Source: Leifsonia sp. 466MF (GTDB lineage: Bacteria; Actinomycetota; Actinomycetes; Actinomycetales; Microbacteriaceae). Taken from it: 64,000 nucleotides of DNA. The notes beneath the pieces were generated by a model. It was not told the origin of the DNA. It saw nothing but the letters and a program-made list of their open reading frames with translations, and made no database searches. Both the position numbers and the translations under genes were made by a program. This document shows, piece after piece, positions 48,005 through 56,355 of the stretch. The stretch is from assembly GCF_900100265.1 (NCBI RefSeq), contig NZ_LT629696.1, forward strand, positions 1,426,001 through 1,490,000, given 5' to 3'. Numbering within the stretch: the first letter of the stretch is position 1; each line of letters opens with the position of its first letter.

Positions 48005-48907
48005 ATGACAGACAACGTACAGGGCAGCGCGACCGGTTCGAGCCGGGTCAAGCGGGGCCTCGCCGAGATGCTGAAGGGCGGCGTCATCATGGACGTCGTC
48101 ACCCCCGAGCAGGCCCGCATCGCCGAGGACGCCGGCGCCGTCGCCGTCATGGCGCTCGAGCGTGTCCCCGCCGACATCCGCGCCCAGGGCGGCGTGGCCC
48201 GGATGAGCGACCCGGACCTGATCGAGGCCATCATCGCCGAGGTGTCCATCCCCGTCATGGCGAAGGCCCGCATCGGCCACTTCGTCGAGGCACAGGTGCT
48301 CGAGGCGCTCGACGTCGACTACATCGATGAGTCCGAGGTGCTCTCGCCGGCGGACTACGTCAACCACATCGACAAGTGGCGCTTCACCGTGCCGTTCGTG
48401 TGCGGTGCGACGAACCTGGGCGAGGCGCTCCGCCGCATCAACGAGGGCGCGGCGATGATCCGCTCGAAGGGCGAGGCCGGCACCGGCGATGTCTCCGAGG
48501 CGACGAAGCACATCCGCAAGATCACCTCGGAGATCAACGCCCTGAAGTCGATGACCAAGGACGAGCTGTACGTCGCGGCCAAGGAGCTCCAGGCCCCGTA
48601 CGAGCTGGTGGCGGAGATCGCCGAGACGGGCAAGCTGCCGGTCGTGCTGTTCACCGCGGGCGGCGTGGCCACCCCGGCCGACGCGGCGATGATGATGCAG
48701 CTGGGCGCGGACGGCGTGTTCGTCGGCTCGGGCATCTTCAAGTCCGGCAACCCCGAGCAGCGCGCGGCGGCGATCGTCAAGGCGACCACGTTCTACGACG
48801 ACCCGAAGGTCATCGCGGAGGTCTCCCGCGGCCTCGGCGAGGCCATGGTCGGCATCAACGTCGGCGACCTCCCCGCTCCGCACCGTCTGGCCGAGCGCGG
48901 CTGGTAA
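48005..48907 (+). CDS. pdxS: Pyridoxal 5'-phosphate synthase lyase subunit PdxS
   Basis: Synthase subunit making PLP from ribose 5-phosphate, glyceraldehyde 3-phosphate and ammonia, with PdxT supplying ammonia; 300 aa. The catalytic lysines are in [14 protein letters not shown] and in the [14 protein letters not shown] region. The TIM-barrel segments [18 protein letters not shown] and [20 protein letters not shown] are highly conserved. The ATG at 48005 is preferred because GAGAGGG ends five bases upstream; the ATG at 48002 is an alternative. The pdxT start follows after two bases. Confidence 0.96.
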   Translation: MTDNVQGSATGSSRVKRGLAEMLKGGVIMDVVTPEQARIAEDAGAVAVMALERVPADIRAQGGVARMSDPDLIEAIIAEVSIPVMAKARIGHFVEAQVLEALDVDYIDESEVLSPADYVNHIDKWRFTVPFVCGATNLGEALRRINEGAAMIRSKGEAGTGDVSEATKHIRKITSEINALKSMTKDELYVAAKELQAPYELVAEIAETGKLPVVLFTAGGVATPADAAMMMQLGADGVFVGSGIFKSGNPEQRAAAIVKATTFYDDPKVIAEVSRGLGEAMVGINVGDLPAPHRLAERGW

Positions 48908-48909
48908 GC

Positions 48910-49521
48910 GTGACCGGAACGACGACGCGGGTCGGCGTCCTCGCCCTGCAGGGGGATTTCCGCGAGCACATCGCGGTCCTGCGGGGCCTGGGCGCCGACG
49001 CCGTCCCCGTGCGCCGTGCGTCCGAGCTGGAGGAGATCGACGGCCTGGTGATCCCGGGCGGCGAGTCCAGCGTGATGGACAAGCTCTCGCGTGCGTTCGG
49101 CGTCGCGGAGCCGTTGCGCCAGGCCATCGCCGACGGTCTGCCCGTGTACGGGACGTGCGCCGGGCTGATCATGCTCGCCGACCGCATCCTCGACGGTATC
49201 GCCGGCCAGCAGAGCCTCGGCGGCCTGGATGTGTCGGTGCGGCGCAACGCGTTCGGCTCGCAGGTGGATTCGTTCGAGACCGACCTCGACATTCCGGCGG
49301 TCGGCGAGGAGCCGATGCACGCGGTGTTCATCCGTGCACCCATCGTCGAGAGCGTGGGCGAGCGAGCGACGCCCCTGGCAACGGTCGCGGACGGACGTGT
49401 GGTCGCCGTCGAGCAGGGCAACCTGCTCGGCACGTCGTTCCACCCCGAGATCACCGGCGACACCCGCTTCCACGAGTACTTCCTCGGGAAGGTGCGCCGG
49501 GCGGCTCTGCGCGCGGCCTGA
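48910..49521 (+). CDS. pdxT: Pyridoxal 5'-phosphate synthase glutaminase subunit PdxT
   Basis: Class I glutamine amidotransferase subunit of PLP synthase, 203 aa. The catalytic triad is Cys in [10 protein letters not shown] and His-Glu in TSFHPEIT; the PGGESSVM segment binds glutamine. Start GTG at 48910, two bases after pdxS, in the expected two-gene operon. The last 15 residues ([10 protein letters not shown]) are basic. Confidence 0.95.
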   Translation: MTGTTTRVGVLALQGDFREHIAVLRGLGADAVPVRRASELEEIDGLVIPGGESSVMDKLSRAFGVAEPLRQAIADGLPVYGTCAGLIMLADRILDGIAGQQSLGGLDVSVRRNAFGSQVDSFETDLDIPAVGEEPMHAVFIRAPIVESVGERATPLATVADGRVVAVEQGNLLGTSFHPEITGDTRFHEYFLGKVRRAALRAA

Positions 49522-49607
49522 CCCCGCCGCGAGGGTCGGTGCGGGAGCGGGGCGGGCTGTCGTCCTACAATGGTCAGGATCTTCAGACGTGAGACGAGGG
49601 AGCACCA

Positions 49608-50372
49608 GTGTCCGGGCATTCCAAGTGGGCAACGACCAAGCACAAGAAGGCGGTGATCGACGCCCGCCGCGCGAAGTCCTTCGCGAAGCTGATCAAGAAC
49701 ATCGAGGTTGCGGCGAAGACCGGCGGTGCCGACCTGTCGGGTAACCCCACGCTCGTCGACGCGGTGCAGAAGGCGAAGAAGACCTCGGTCCCGAACGACA
49801 ACATCGACCGCGCCATCAAGCGCGGCGCCGGCCTCACCGGCGAGTCGATCGACTACACGACGATCATGTACGAGGGCTACGGTCCCGGCGGCGTCGCACT
49901 GCTGATCGAGTGCCTCACCGAGAACAAGAACCGGGCCGCAGCCGAGGTCCGGACCGCGATGACCCGCAACGGCGGCACCATGGCCGACCCGGGCAGCGTC
50001 GCCTACAACTTCCACCGCAAGGGCGTCATCGTCGTGCCGCACGCCGACGGTGTGGATGAGGACACGGTCCTCACCGCCGTGCTCGACGCCGGTGCGGAGG
50101 AGGTCACCGACCGGGGCGAGAGCTTCGAGGTGCTGACCGAGGCTTCCGACCTGGTCGCGGCGCGCACCGCGCTGCAGGAGGCCGGTATCGACTACGACTC
50201 GGCCGACGCGGAGTTCGTGGCCACCGTCAACGTCGAGGCCGACGCCGAGGTGGCCCGCAAGGTGTTCCGTCTCATCGACGCCCTCGAGGACTCCGACGAC
50301 GTGCAGAACGTGTACACGAACCTCGACATCAGCCCTGAGGTGCAGGCGCAGCTCGACGAAGACGACGAGTAG
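49608..50372 (+). CDS. YebC/PmpR family DNA-binding transcriptional regulator
   Basis: Conserved 254-aa YebC-type protein. It begins [31 protein letters not shown], the family signature, and contains RAIKRGAG and the [12 protein letters not shown] segments. Some family members regulate transcription; others affect translation. The GTG at 49608 is usual; TACAAT (49566-49571) is a likely -10. It is followed by ruvC after nine bases, as commonly seen in actinobacteria. Confidence 0.94.
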   Translation: MSGHSKWATTKHKKAVIDARRAKSFAKLIKNIEVAAKTGGADLSGNPTLVDAVQKAKKTSVPNDNIDRAIKRGAGLTGESIDYTTIMYEGYGPGGVALLIECLTENKNRAAAEVRTAMTRNGGTMADPGSVAYNFHRKGVIVVPHADGVDEDTVLTAVLDAGAEEVTDRGESFEVLTEASDLVAARTALQEAGIDYDSADAEFVATVNVEADAEVARKVFRLIDALEDSDDVQNVYTNLDISPEVQAQLDEDDE

Positions 50373-50381
50373 GTCGCGGCC

Positions 50382-50978
50382 GTGACGATCCGGGTGCTCG
50401 GCATCGACCCGGGTCTGACGCGCTGCGGTGTCGGGATCGTCGACGTGCAGGCGGACCGTCGCGCCACGCTGGTGGATGTGACGGTCATCCGCACTCCGCC
50501 GGGCATGGCCCTGGAGGAGCGGCTCCTCGCGGTCGGGAACGGCATCGAGCGCCTGCTCGACGAGCATCTGCCCGCGGTCGTCGCCATCGAGCGCGTGTTC
50601 GCGCAGCACAACCTCCGCACCGTGATGGGCACCGCGCAGGTCAGCGGGGTCGCCCTGCACTCGGCGGCGAAGCGCGGCCTCCCGGTCGCCCTGCACACGC
50701 CGAGCGAGGTGAAGGCGGCGATCACCGGCTACGGCTCTGCGGACAAGAGGCAGGTCCAGGCGATGGTCGCGCGCATCCTCGGGCTCGCGGAGGCGCCGAA
50801 GCCGGCGGATGCGGCGGACGCCCTCGCGATCGCCATCTGCCACGCCTGGCGCGGCGGCCCGGTGGCGGCCGACGCCGGGGGAGCGACGGACACCGCGCTC
50901 ACCCCCGCGCAGCAGGCGTGGCGCGCCGCGGAGCGCTCCAGCCGCACGTCGGCGGTGCCCCGTAGGCTTGCACGGTGA
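50382..50978 (+). CDS. ruvC: Holliday junction resolvase RuvC
   Basis: Endonuclease resolving Holliday junctions, 198 aa. The acidic catalytic residues occur in [14 protein letters not shown] (Asp8), [11 protein letters not shown] (Glu) and [15 protein letters not shown] (Asp pair). The C terminus has an extra 25-residue tail. Start GTG at 50382; its end overlaps the ruvA start (GTGA), forming the ruvCAB operon. Confidence 0.96.
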   Translation: MTIRVLGIDPGLTRCGVGIVDVQADRRATLVDVTVIRTPPGMALEERLLAVGNGIERLLDEHLPAVVAIERVFAQHNLRTVMGTAQVSGVALHSAAKRGLPVALHTPSEVKAAITGYGSADKRQVQAMVARILGLAEAPKPADAADALAIAICHAWRGGPVAADAGGATDTALTPAQQAWRAAERSSRTSAVPRRLAR

Positions 50979-51583
50979 TCTCCTCCCTCCGCGGTACCGT
51001 GCTCTCGGCGAGCGGCGGCACCGCCGTCGTCGAGGTGGGCGGCGTCGGCTTCGCCCTGCAGCTGACGCCCGACCAGGTGCTGTCGCTGCGCGTGGGTGAA
51101 GAGACCTTCCTGCACACCTCGCTCATCGTCCGGGAGGACGCCCTGCAGCTGTTCGGGTTCGCCGACCGGGAGCAGCTGGAGGTGTTCGAGCTTCTCAACG
51201 GCGTGTCGGGCGTCGGTCCCAAGTCAGCCATCGGCGTGCTGTCCGTGCTGTCGCCGGACGACATCGCCACCGCGGTGGCAGCCGACGACGACGCCCCCTT
51301 CCGTAAGGTGTCCGGGATCGGGCCCAAGACCGCGAAGCTGATCGTCGTCTCCCTCGCCGGCAAGCTCACCGCCGTCCGCCGTCCCGCGCCCGCGGTGAAG
51401 ACATCCCGAGCCCCGTCGTCGGTCGGCGACAGCGTGCTCGTCGCCCTCGTCGGGCTCGGCTGGCCGGAGCGGGTCGCCGCCGAGGCGGTCGCCGAGGTCA
51501 CGGCCGAGACCGAGGAGAAGGAGCGCGACAGCGTCCAGTCCCTCCTGCGCCTCACCCTTTCGCGGCTCGGACCGGCGCGATGA
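50975..51583 (+). CDS. ruvA: Holliday junction branch migration protein RuvA
   Basis: Junction-binding tetramer that loads RuvB, 202 aa. Domain I ([15 protein letters not shown]...), the two HhH motifs of domain II ([39 protein letters not shown]) and the C-terminal domain III ([20 protein letters not shown]) are all present. The GTG at 50975 overlaps ruvC by four bases, and its stop overlaps ruvB. Confidence 0.96.
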   Translation: MISSLRGTVLSASGGTAVVEVGGVGFALQLTPDQVLSLRVGEETFLHTSLIVREDALQLFGFADREQLEVFELLNGVSGVGPKSAIGVLSVLSPDDIATAVAADDDAPFRKVSGIGPKTAKLIVVSLAGKLTAVRRPAPAVKTSRAPSSVGDSVLVALVGLGWPERVAAEAVAEVTAETEEKERDSVQSLLRLTLSRLGPAR

Positions 51584-52617
51584 GCGACGACCTGACCACT
51601 CCAGAGCTCGAGTCGGAGACCGAGCTCGCCTTCGAGGGAGCCCTGCGGCCGCGCACGCTGTCCGAGTTCGTCGGGCAGGCGAAGGTGCGCGGCCAGCTCC
51701 AGCTGTTGCTGACCGCGGCGCGGATGCAGGAGCGGACGGCCGACCACATCCTGCTCGCCGGCCCCCCAGGTCTCGGGAAGACGACGCTCGCGATGATCGT
51801 CGCGCACGAGAGCGAGCGGCCGCTGCGCCTCTCCAGCGGTCCGGCCATCCAGCACGCCGGCGACCTCGCGGCGCTGCTGTCGTCGCTCACGCCGGGCGAG
51901 GTGCTCTTCATCGACGAGATCCATCGCATGGCGCGGTCGGCGGAAGAGATGCTGTACCTCGCGATGGAGGACTTCCGCATCGACATCATGGTCGGAAAAG
52001 GCGCGGGCGCCACGTCCATCCCGCTCGATCTGGCCCCGTTCACGCTGGTCGGCGCGACGACGCGCTCGGGGCTGCTGCCCAACCCGCTGCGCGACCGTTT
52101 CGGGTTCACCGCGCACCTCGAGTTCTACGACGAGGCCGAGTTGACCCAGGTGCTCACCCGGGCGGCGACGATGCTCGACTTCGAGGTCGACAGGGAGGCG
52201 CTGGCCGAGATCGCCGGGCGCTGCCGGGGCACGCCGCGCATCGCCAACCGGCTGCTGCGCCGGGTGCGCGACTACGCGCTCGTCCACGGCGGCCGGGCCG
52301 ATGTCAACGCGGTCCGCGCGGCGCTCGAGCTCTACGATGTCGACCCGCTCGGCCTCGACCGCCTCGACCGCGCGGTGTTGCAGATCATCCTCGAACGATT
52401 CGACGGCGGACCGGTGGGACTGAACACCCTCGCGGTCTCCGTCGGGGAGGAGGCGGAGACGATCGAGTCCGTCGTCGAGCCCTTCCTCGTGCGCATCGGA
52501 TTGCTCTCCCGAACGCCTCGCGGCCGCATGGCGACCGCTGCGGCATGGCGTCATCTCGGAATTCCGAGCCCGCGGCGGGATTCCTCCCAGCCTCCGACGC
52601 TCGTCGATGACATATAA
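51580..52617 (+). CDS. ruvB: Holliday junction branch migration DNA helicase RuvB
   Basis: AAA+ motor that drives branch migration with RuvA, 345 aa. Walker A is GPPGLGKT, Walker B is LFIDEIHRM, with the [11 protein letters not shown] start and the C-terminal winged helix ([18 protein letters not shown]). It overlaps ruvA by four bases. Its TAA stop lies inside the TATAAT sequence that probably forms the -10 of the yajC-secDF transcript. Confidence 0.97.
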   Translation: MSDDLTTPELESETELAFEGALRPRTLSEFVGQAKVRGQLQLLLTAARMQERTADHILLAGPPGLGKTTLAMIVAHESERPLRLSSGPAIQHAGDLAALLSSLTPGEVLFIDEIHRMARSAEEMLYLAMEDFRIDIMVGKGAGATSIPLDLAPFTLVGATTRSGLLPNPLRDRFGFTAHLEFYDEAELTQVLTRAATMLDFEVDREALAEIAGRCRGTPRIANRLLRRVRDYALVHGGRADVNAVRAALELYDVDPLGLDRLDRAVLQIILERFDGGPVGLNTLAVSVGEEAETIESVVEPFLVRIGLLSRTPRGRMATAAAWRHLGIPSPRRDSSQPPTLVDDI

Positions 52618-52618
52618 T
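52613..52618 (+). promoter_or_regulatory. Probable -10 element of the yajC-secDF transcript
   Basis: A consensus TATAAT overlaps the ruvB stop codon (bases 52615-52617). No good -35 is visible. It is 56 bases ahead of the yajC start. Confidence 0.55.
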
Positions 52619-52673
52619 CCAAGCTGGCCGTTCGGCCAACCCCCTTGCCCCCATCGAAAGGTTCGGCAGCTTC

Positions 52674-53096
52674 ATGGTCTTTGACCCGTTGACCATCCTG
52701 ATGGTCGTCATCCTGGCGGCCCTCGTGTTCTTCATGTTCCGGAACAGCCGCAAGCGGCGCCGGGAGCAGGAGGAGACGCGTTCGAAGATGGTGCCCGGCG
52801 CCGAGGTCATGACCAACTTCGGTCTCTACGGCACGCTCCTGTCCGTCAATGAGGACGACAACACCGCCACCATCGAGACGAGCCCCGGCCACGTCGTCAA
52901 GGTGCACCGCCAGGTGCTCGCCCGCGTCGTCGAGCCCACGAACGCCGAGGCCACGAGCGACGACGCCGAGGCCCCCGGTGTCGAGCTCAACGAGGACCAC
53001 GCGATCACCCACGACGCGTCGGACTCCACGACGCCGGAGTACGGCGAGCGTCTCGACGACTCGCCCAAGAAGCCCGGCTCGAAGAGCGACGACTGA
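52674..53096 (+). CDS. yajC: Preprotein translocase subunit YajC
   Basis: Small membrane subunit of the SecDF-YajC complex assisting Sec-dependent export, 140 aa. One membrane segment covers residues 6-24 (TILMVVILAALVFFMF) and is followed by the basic RNSRKRRREQEET and the conserved GAEVMTNFGLYGTLLSVNEDDNTATI. The C-terminal half is acidic and disordered. The ATG at 52674 is 56 bases after ruvB. A strong hairpin separates it from secD. Confidence 0.93.
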   Translation: MVFDPLTILMVVILAALVFFMFRNSRKRRREQEETRSKMVPGAEVMTNFGLYGTLLSVNEDDNTATIETSPGHVVKVHRQVLARVVEPTNAEATSDDAEAPGVELNEDHAITHDASDSTTPEYGERLDDSPKKPGSKSDD

Positions 53097-53108
53097 CACA
53101 TCCCCTGT

Positions 53109-53135
53109 GCTCCGGCCCCCACGCGGGGCCGGAGC
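53109..53135 (+). terminator. Strong hairpin between yajC and secD
   Basis: A perfect 11-bp stem GCTCCGGCCCC/GGGGCCGGAGC around CACGC, 12 bases after yajC and 23 before secD. There is no T tract. It may attenuate read-through or stabilise yajC mRNA rather than end the operon. Confidence 0.5.
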
Positions 53136-53158
53136 GCTCGTAGAAAGCTGAGTTCCTG

Positions 53159-54889
53159 GTGGCAAAGTCGACCCCGGTCAAGAAAGCCTGGCGTTCGCTG
53201 ACGTGGCTCGGCGTCATCGTGGTGGTGCTCCTCGGCACCCTCACGGCAGGCGTCCTGTTCAGCAACGCCACGTGGCTGCCGAAGCTCGCCCTCGACCTCG
53301 AGGGGGGAACGCAGATCATCCTCGCCCCGCAGGTCGAGAACGGCCAGTCGGTGCAGCAGCAGCAGCTGGACCAGGCGGTGTCGATCATCCGCCAGCGCAT
53401 CGACGCGTCCGGCGTGTCCGAGGCGCAGATCTCCACCGAGGGCTCGAAGAACATCGTCGTCTCGCTGCCCGGCAAGCCGGACCAGGCGACGCTCGACCGC
53501 GTGAAGTCCAGCGCACGTCTCGACTTCCGTCCGGTGCTCATCGCCGGCGGCCCGACGAACGAGGTCGTCGGCGCCGACGGCAAGTCCACCCCGGCGCCGT
53601 CACCGGCTCCCGACCTGCAGGCGACGCCGTCGACGAAGCCGACGAACGGGAGCGACCTCGCCTGGGTGACGCCGAAGCTCCAGGCCGACTTCAACGCCTA
53701 CGACTGCAAGGCGAACGCGAACAAGACGACGAGCTCCGCGCCGACGGACCAGCCGCTGATCACGTGTGACGACCAGAACACGGTCAAGTACCTGCTCGGT
53801 CCGGTCGAGGTCAAGGGTCAGGACATCAGCGACGCGAACGCCGGGCTCGTCCAGAGCTCGCAGGGCGTGACGACCGGCCAGTGGGCCGTCAACATCATCT
53901 TCAACGGGGCGGGCACCAAGGCCTTCTCCGACGTCACGACGCGCCTCGTCGGCCTCCAGGGATCGCAGAACCAGTTCGCGATCGTGCTCGACGGCAAGGT
54001 GATCTCCGCGCCGACGACGCAGGCGGCGATCACGGACGGCAAGCCGCAGATCACCGGTAACTTCACCGAGACGACCGCGAAGGCCCTCGCCGATCAACTG
54101 AAGTTCGGCGCGCTGCCGTTCAGCTTCAAGGTGCAGAGCCAGGACACCATCTCGGCGACCCTCGGTACCGCGCAGCTGCTCGCCGGTCTGATCGCGGGCC
54201 TGATCGGCCTCATCCTGGTCGCCATCTACACGTTCTTCCAGTACCGCCTGCTCGGTCTCGTCACGATCTTCTCGCTGGTCGTGGCCGGCGTGCTGACCTG
54301 GCTGACGATCTCGCTGCTGTCGTGGCACTACGACTACCGGCTCTCCCTCGCGGGTGTGGCGGGTCTGATCGTCGCGATCGGCTTCACGGCCGACTCCTTC
54401 ATCGTGTACTTCGAACGCATCCGAGACGAGTTGCGCGATGGGAGGGGTCTCGAATCCGCCGTGGAGGCCGGCTGGGGACGCGCCCGCCGGACGATCTACG
54501 CGTCGAAGGCCACCAACCTCCTCGCGGCCGTCGTGCTGTACGTGCTCGCGGCGGCGAACGTGCGCGGGTTCGCCTTCACGCTCGGACTCACGACCATCAT
54601 CGACGTCATCGTCGTGCTGCTCTTCACGCACCCGACGCTGCAGCTGCTCGCGCGGACGCGCTTCTTCAGCTCCGGTCACCCGCTGTCCGGCCTCGACCCG
54701 CAGGCGCTCGGCGCCGTGTATCGCGGGGCCGCGCAGTTCCGGGCGCCGACGGCAGCCGTCAAAGCGGGAACGGCCGCGCGAGCGGGCAAGGAGGCGGCTC
54801 GCCGCCAGACGATCGCCGAGCGCAAGGCGGCAGAGCTCGCCGGCGCCTCGACGTCCTCGGATCGATCGACCGAGGGGAAGGACTCCTGA
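53159..54889 (+). CDS. secD: Protein translocase subunit SecD
   Basis: Membrane component that uses the proton gradient to help release exported proteins, 576 aa. The first membrane segment (about residues 12-33) is followed by LALDLEGGTQIILAPQ (the conserved D1 motif), a long extracytoplasmic P1 region, and LADQLKFGALPF before the last five membrane segments (GLIVAIGFTADSFIVYFERIRDELR). A 45-residue Ala/Arg-rich tail ends it. The start is a GTG at 53159. It overlaps secF by one base (TGATG). Confidence 0.95.
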   Translation: MAKSTPVKKAWRSLTWLGVIVVVLLGTLTAGVLFSNATWLPKLALDLEGGTQIILAPQVENGQSVQQQQLDQAVSIIRQRIDASGVSEAQISTEGSKNIVVSLPGKPDQATLDRVKSSARLDFRPVLIAGGPTNEVVGADGKSTPAPSPAPDLQATPSTKPTNGSDLAWVTPKLQADFNAYDCKANANKTTSSAPTDQPLITCDDQNTVKYLLGPVEVKGQDISDANAGLVQSSQGVTTGQWAVNIIFNGAGTKAFSDVTTRLVGLQGSQNQFAIVLDGKVISAPTTQAAITDGKPQITGNFTETTAKALADQLKFGALPFSFKVQSQDTISATLGTAQLLAGLIAGLIGLILVAIYTFFQYRLLGLVTIFSLVVAGVLTWLTISLLSWHYDYRLSLAGVAGLIVAIGFTADSFIVYFERIRDELRDGRGLESAVEAGWGRARRTIYASKATNLLAAVVLYVLAAANVRGFAFTLGLTTIIDVIVVLLFTHPTLQLLARTRFFSSGHPLSGLDPQALGAVYRGAAQFRAPTAAVKAGTAARAGKEAARRQTIAERKAAELAGASTSSDRSTEGKDS

Positions 54890-55908
54890 TGGCCAGCCGT
54901 CTCGTGCAATTCGGTAACGACCTCTACACCGGCGCGCGCTCGATCGACTTCGTCGGCCGCCGCAAGATCTGGTACTCGATCGCGGCCGTCATGGTTGTGC
55001 TCTCGATCCTCGTGCCGATCGTCCGCGGCGGGTTCAACTTCTCGATCGAGTTCCGCGGCGGTTCGCAGTTCCAGGTGAGCGACGTGTCGAGCACCGACAC
55101 CAGCAAGGCGCAGGACGCTGTCAGCAGTGTCGTGCCGAGCGCCGTCTCGCACGTCAGCGTGGTCGGCGACAACGCCGTGCGCGTGCAGACCGACCAGCTG
55201 TCGGAGACGCAGACGCGCGAGGTGTCGGACGCGCTGGCGAAGGCGTACGACGTCGACGCGTCGGAGGTCTCTGCGACCTTCATCGGGCCGTCGTGGGGTG
55301 CGGATGTGACGCAGCAGTCCATCCAGGGCCTCGTGGTGTTCCTGCTGCTGGCCTTCATCGCCATGGCGCTCTACTTCCGCACCTGGAAGATGTCCGCCGC
55401 CGCGATCATCTCCCTGTTCCACGACCTCATCATCACGGCGGGCGTCTATGCGCTCGTCGGGTTCGAGGTGTCGCCGGCGACGATGATCGGCTTCCTGACC
55501 ATCCTCGGCTACTCGCTGTACGACACCGTCGTGGTGTTCGACAAGATCCGCGAGAACACCAAGGAGGAGATGGAGCTGACCCGGCGCACGTTCGCCGAGT
55601 CGGTCAACCTGGCGGTCAACCAGACCCTGGTGCGGTCGATCAACACGGCCGTCGTCGCGGTGCTGCCTGTCGCGTCCATCCTGTTCATCGGTGCCTACGC
55701 GCTCGGCGCGGCGACGCTGCGCGACATCTCGCTCGCCCTGCTGATCGGCATCATCGTCGGCACGTACTCGACGATCTTCCTGGCCGCGCCGATGTACTCG
55801 CAGTTCCGTGAGAAGGAGCCGGCGATCCGGAAGCACGACCAGAAGGTGCTGTCCATCCGTCCGAAGGCCGAGGTCAAGGCCGACGCAGTCGCTGCGGCCG
55901 CGGAGTAG
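54889..55908 (+). CDS. secF: Protein translocase subunit SecF
   Basis: Partner of SecD, 339 aa with six membrane segments. The N terminus shows the GGFNFSIEFRGGSQFQV motif, and the last half has ALVGFEVSPATMIGFLTILGYSLYDTVVVFDKIREN and the TLVRSINTAVVAVLPVASILFIG segment typical of SecF. The ATG at 54889 overlaps the secD stop. The rhodanese gene follows after nine bases. Confidence 0.95.
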   Translation: MASRLVQFGNDLYTGARSIDFVGRRKIWYSIAAVMVVLSILVPIVRGGFNFSIEFRGGSQFQVSDVSSTDTSKAQDAVSSVVPSAVSHVSVVGDNAVRVQTDQLSETQTREVSDALAKAYDVDASEVSATFIGPSWGADVTQQSIQGLVVFLLLAFIAMALYFRTWKMSAAAIISLFHDLIITAGVYALVGFEVSPATMIGFLTILGYSLYDTVVVFDKIRENTKEEMELTRRTFAESVNLAVNQTLVRSINTAVVAVLPVASILFIGAYALGAATLRDISLALLIGIIVGTYSTIFLAAPMYSQFREKEPAIRKHDQKVLSIRPKAEVKADAVAAAAE

Positions 55909-55917
55909 CCTGGCCGG

Positions 55918-56286
55918 ATGACCGACGCCGCCCCGCAGACGCCTTTCCTCCCCGAGGACGAGATCACCGTTGCACGTGCGCGCGAGCTGACCGACGCGGG
56001 TGACGCGTGGCTGCTCGATGTGCGCGAGCCCTTCGAGTGGGAGGCCGGGCACGCGCCCGGTGCGCACCACATCCCGCTCGGTGAGCTGGGGGAGCGGCAG
56101 CATGAGCTCCCTGAGGACCAGCAGCTGCTGGTCATCTGCCGGAGCGGCGCCCGGTCACGGAGGGTCACCGATGCGCTCATCGAGGCGAACTATCCCGTCG
56201 CCAACGTCGCGGGCGGGATGAGTGCCTGGCACGCCGAGGGCGGTCCCGTTCTGCGCGACGACGGTACGCCAGGAGCGATCGTCTAG
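55918..56286 (+). CDS. Rhodanese-like domain-containing protein
   Basis: Single-domain rhodanese of 122 aa, probable sulfurtransferase. The active-site loop is ICRSGARSRR with Cys74, preceded by WLLDVREPFEWEAGHAPGAHHIPLGEL. No signal or membrane segment. It is last in the yajC-secDF run, nine bases behind secF; the physiological link to protein export is not obvious. A two-domain sulfurtransferase gene (sseA) is also in this window. Confidence 0.9.
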   Translation: MTDAAPQTPFLPEDEITVARARELTDAGDAWLLDVREPFEWEAGHAPGAHHIPLGELGERQHELPEDQQLLVICRSGARSRRVTDALIEANYPVANVAGGMSAWHAEGGPVLRDDGTPGAIV

Positions 56287-56355
56287 GGCCGAGATCCCGC
56301 ACCGTGACAGAACGGTGTTCCGGAGCGGTCATAATGGACGACAGGAGGCGCGCGA

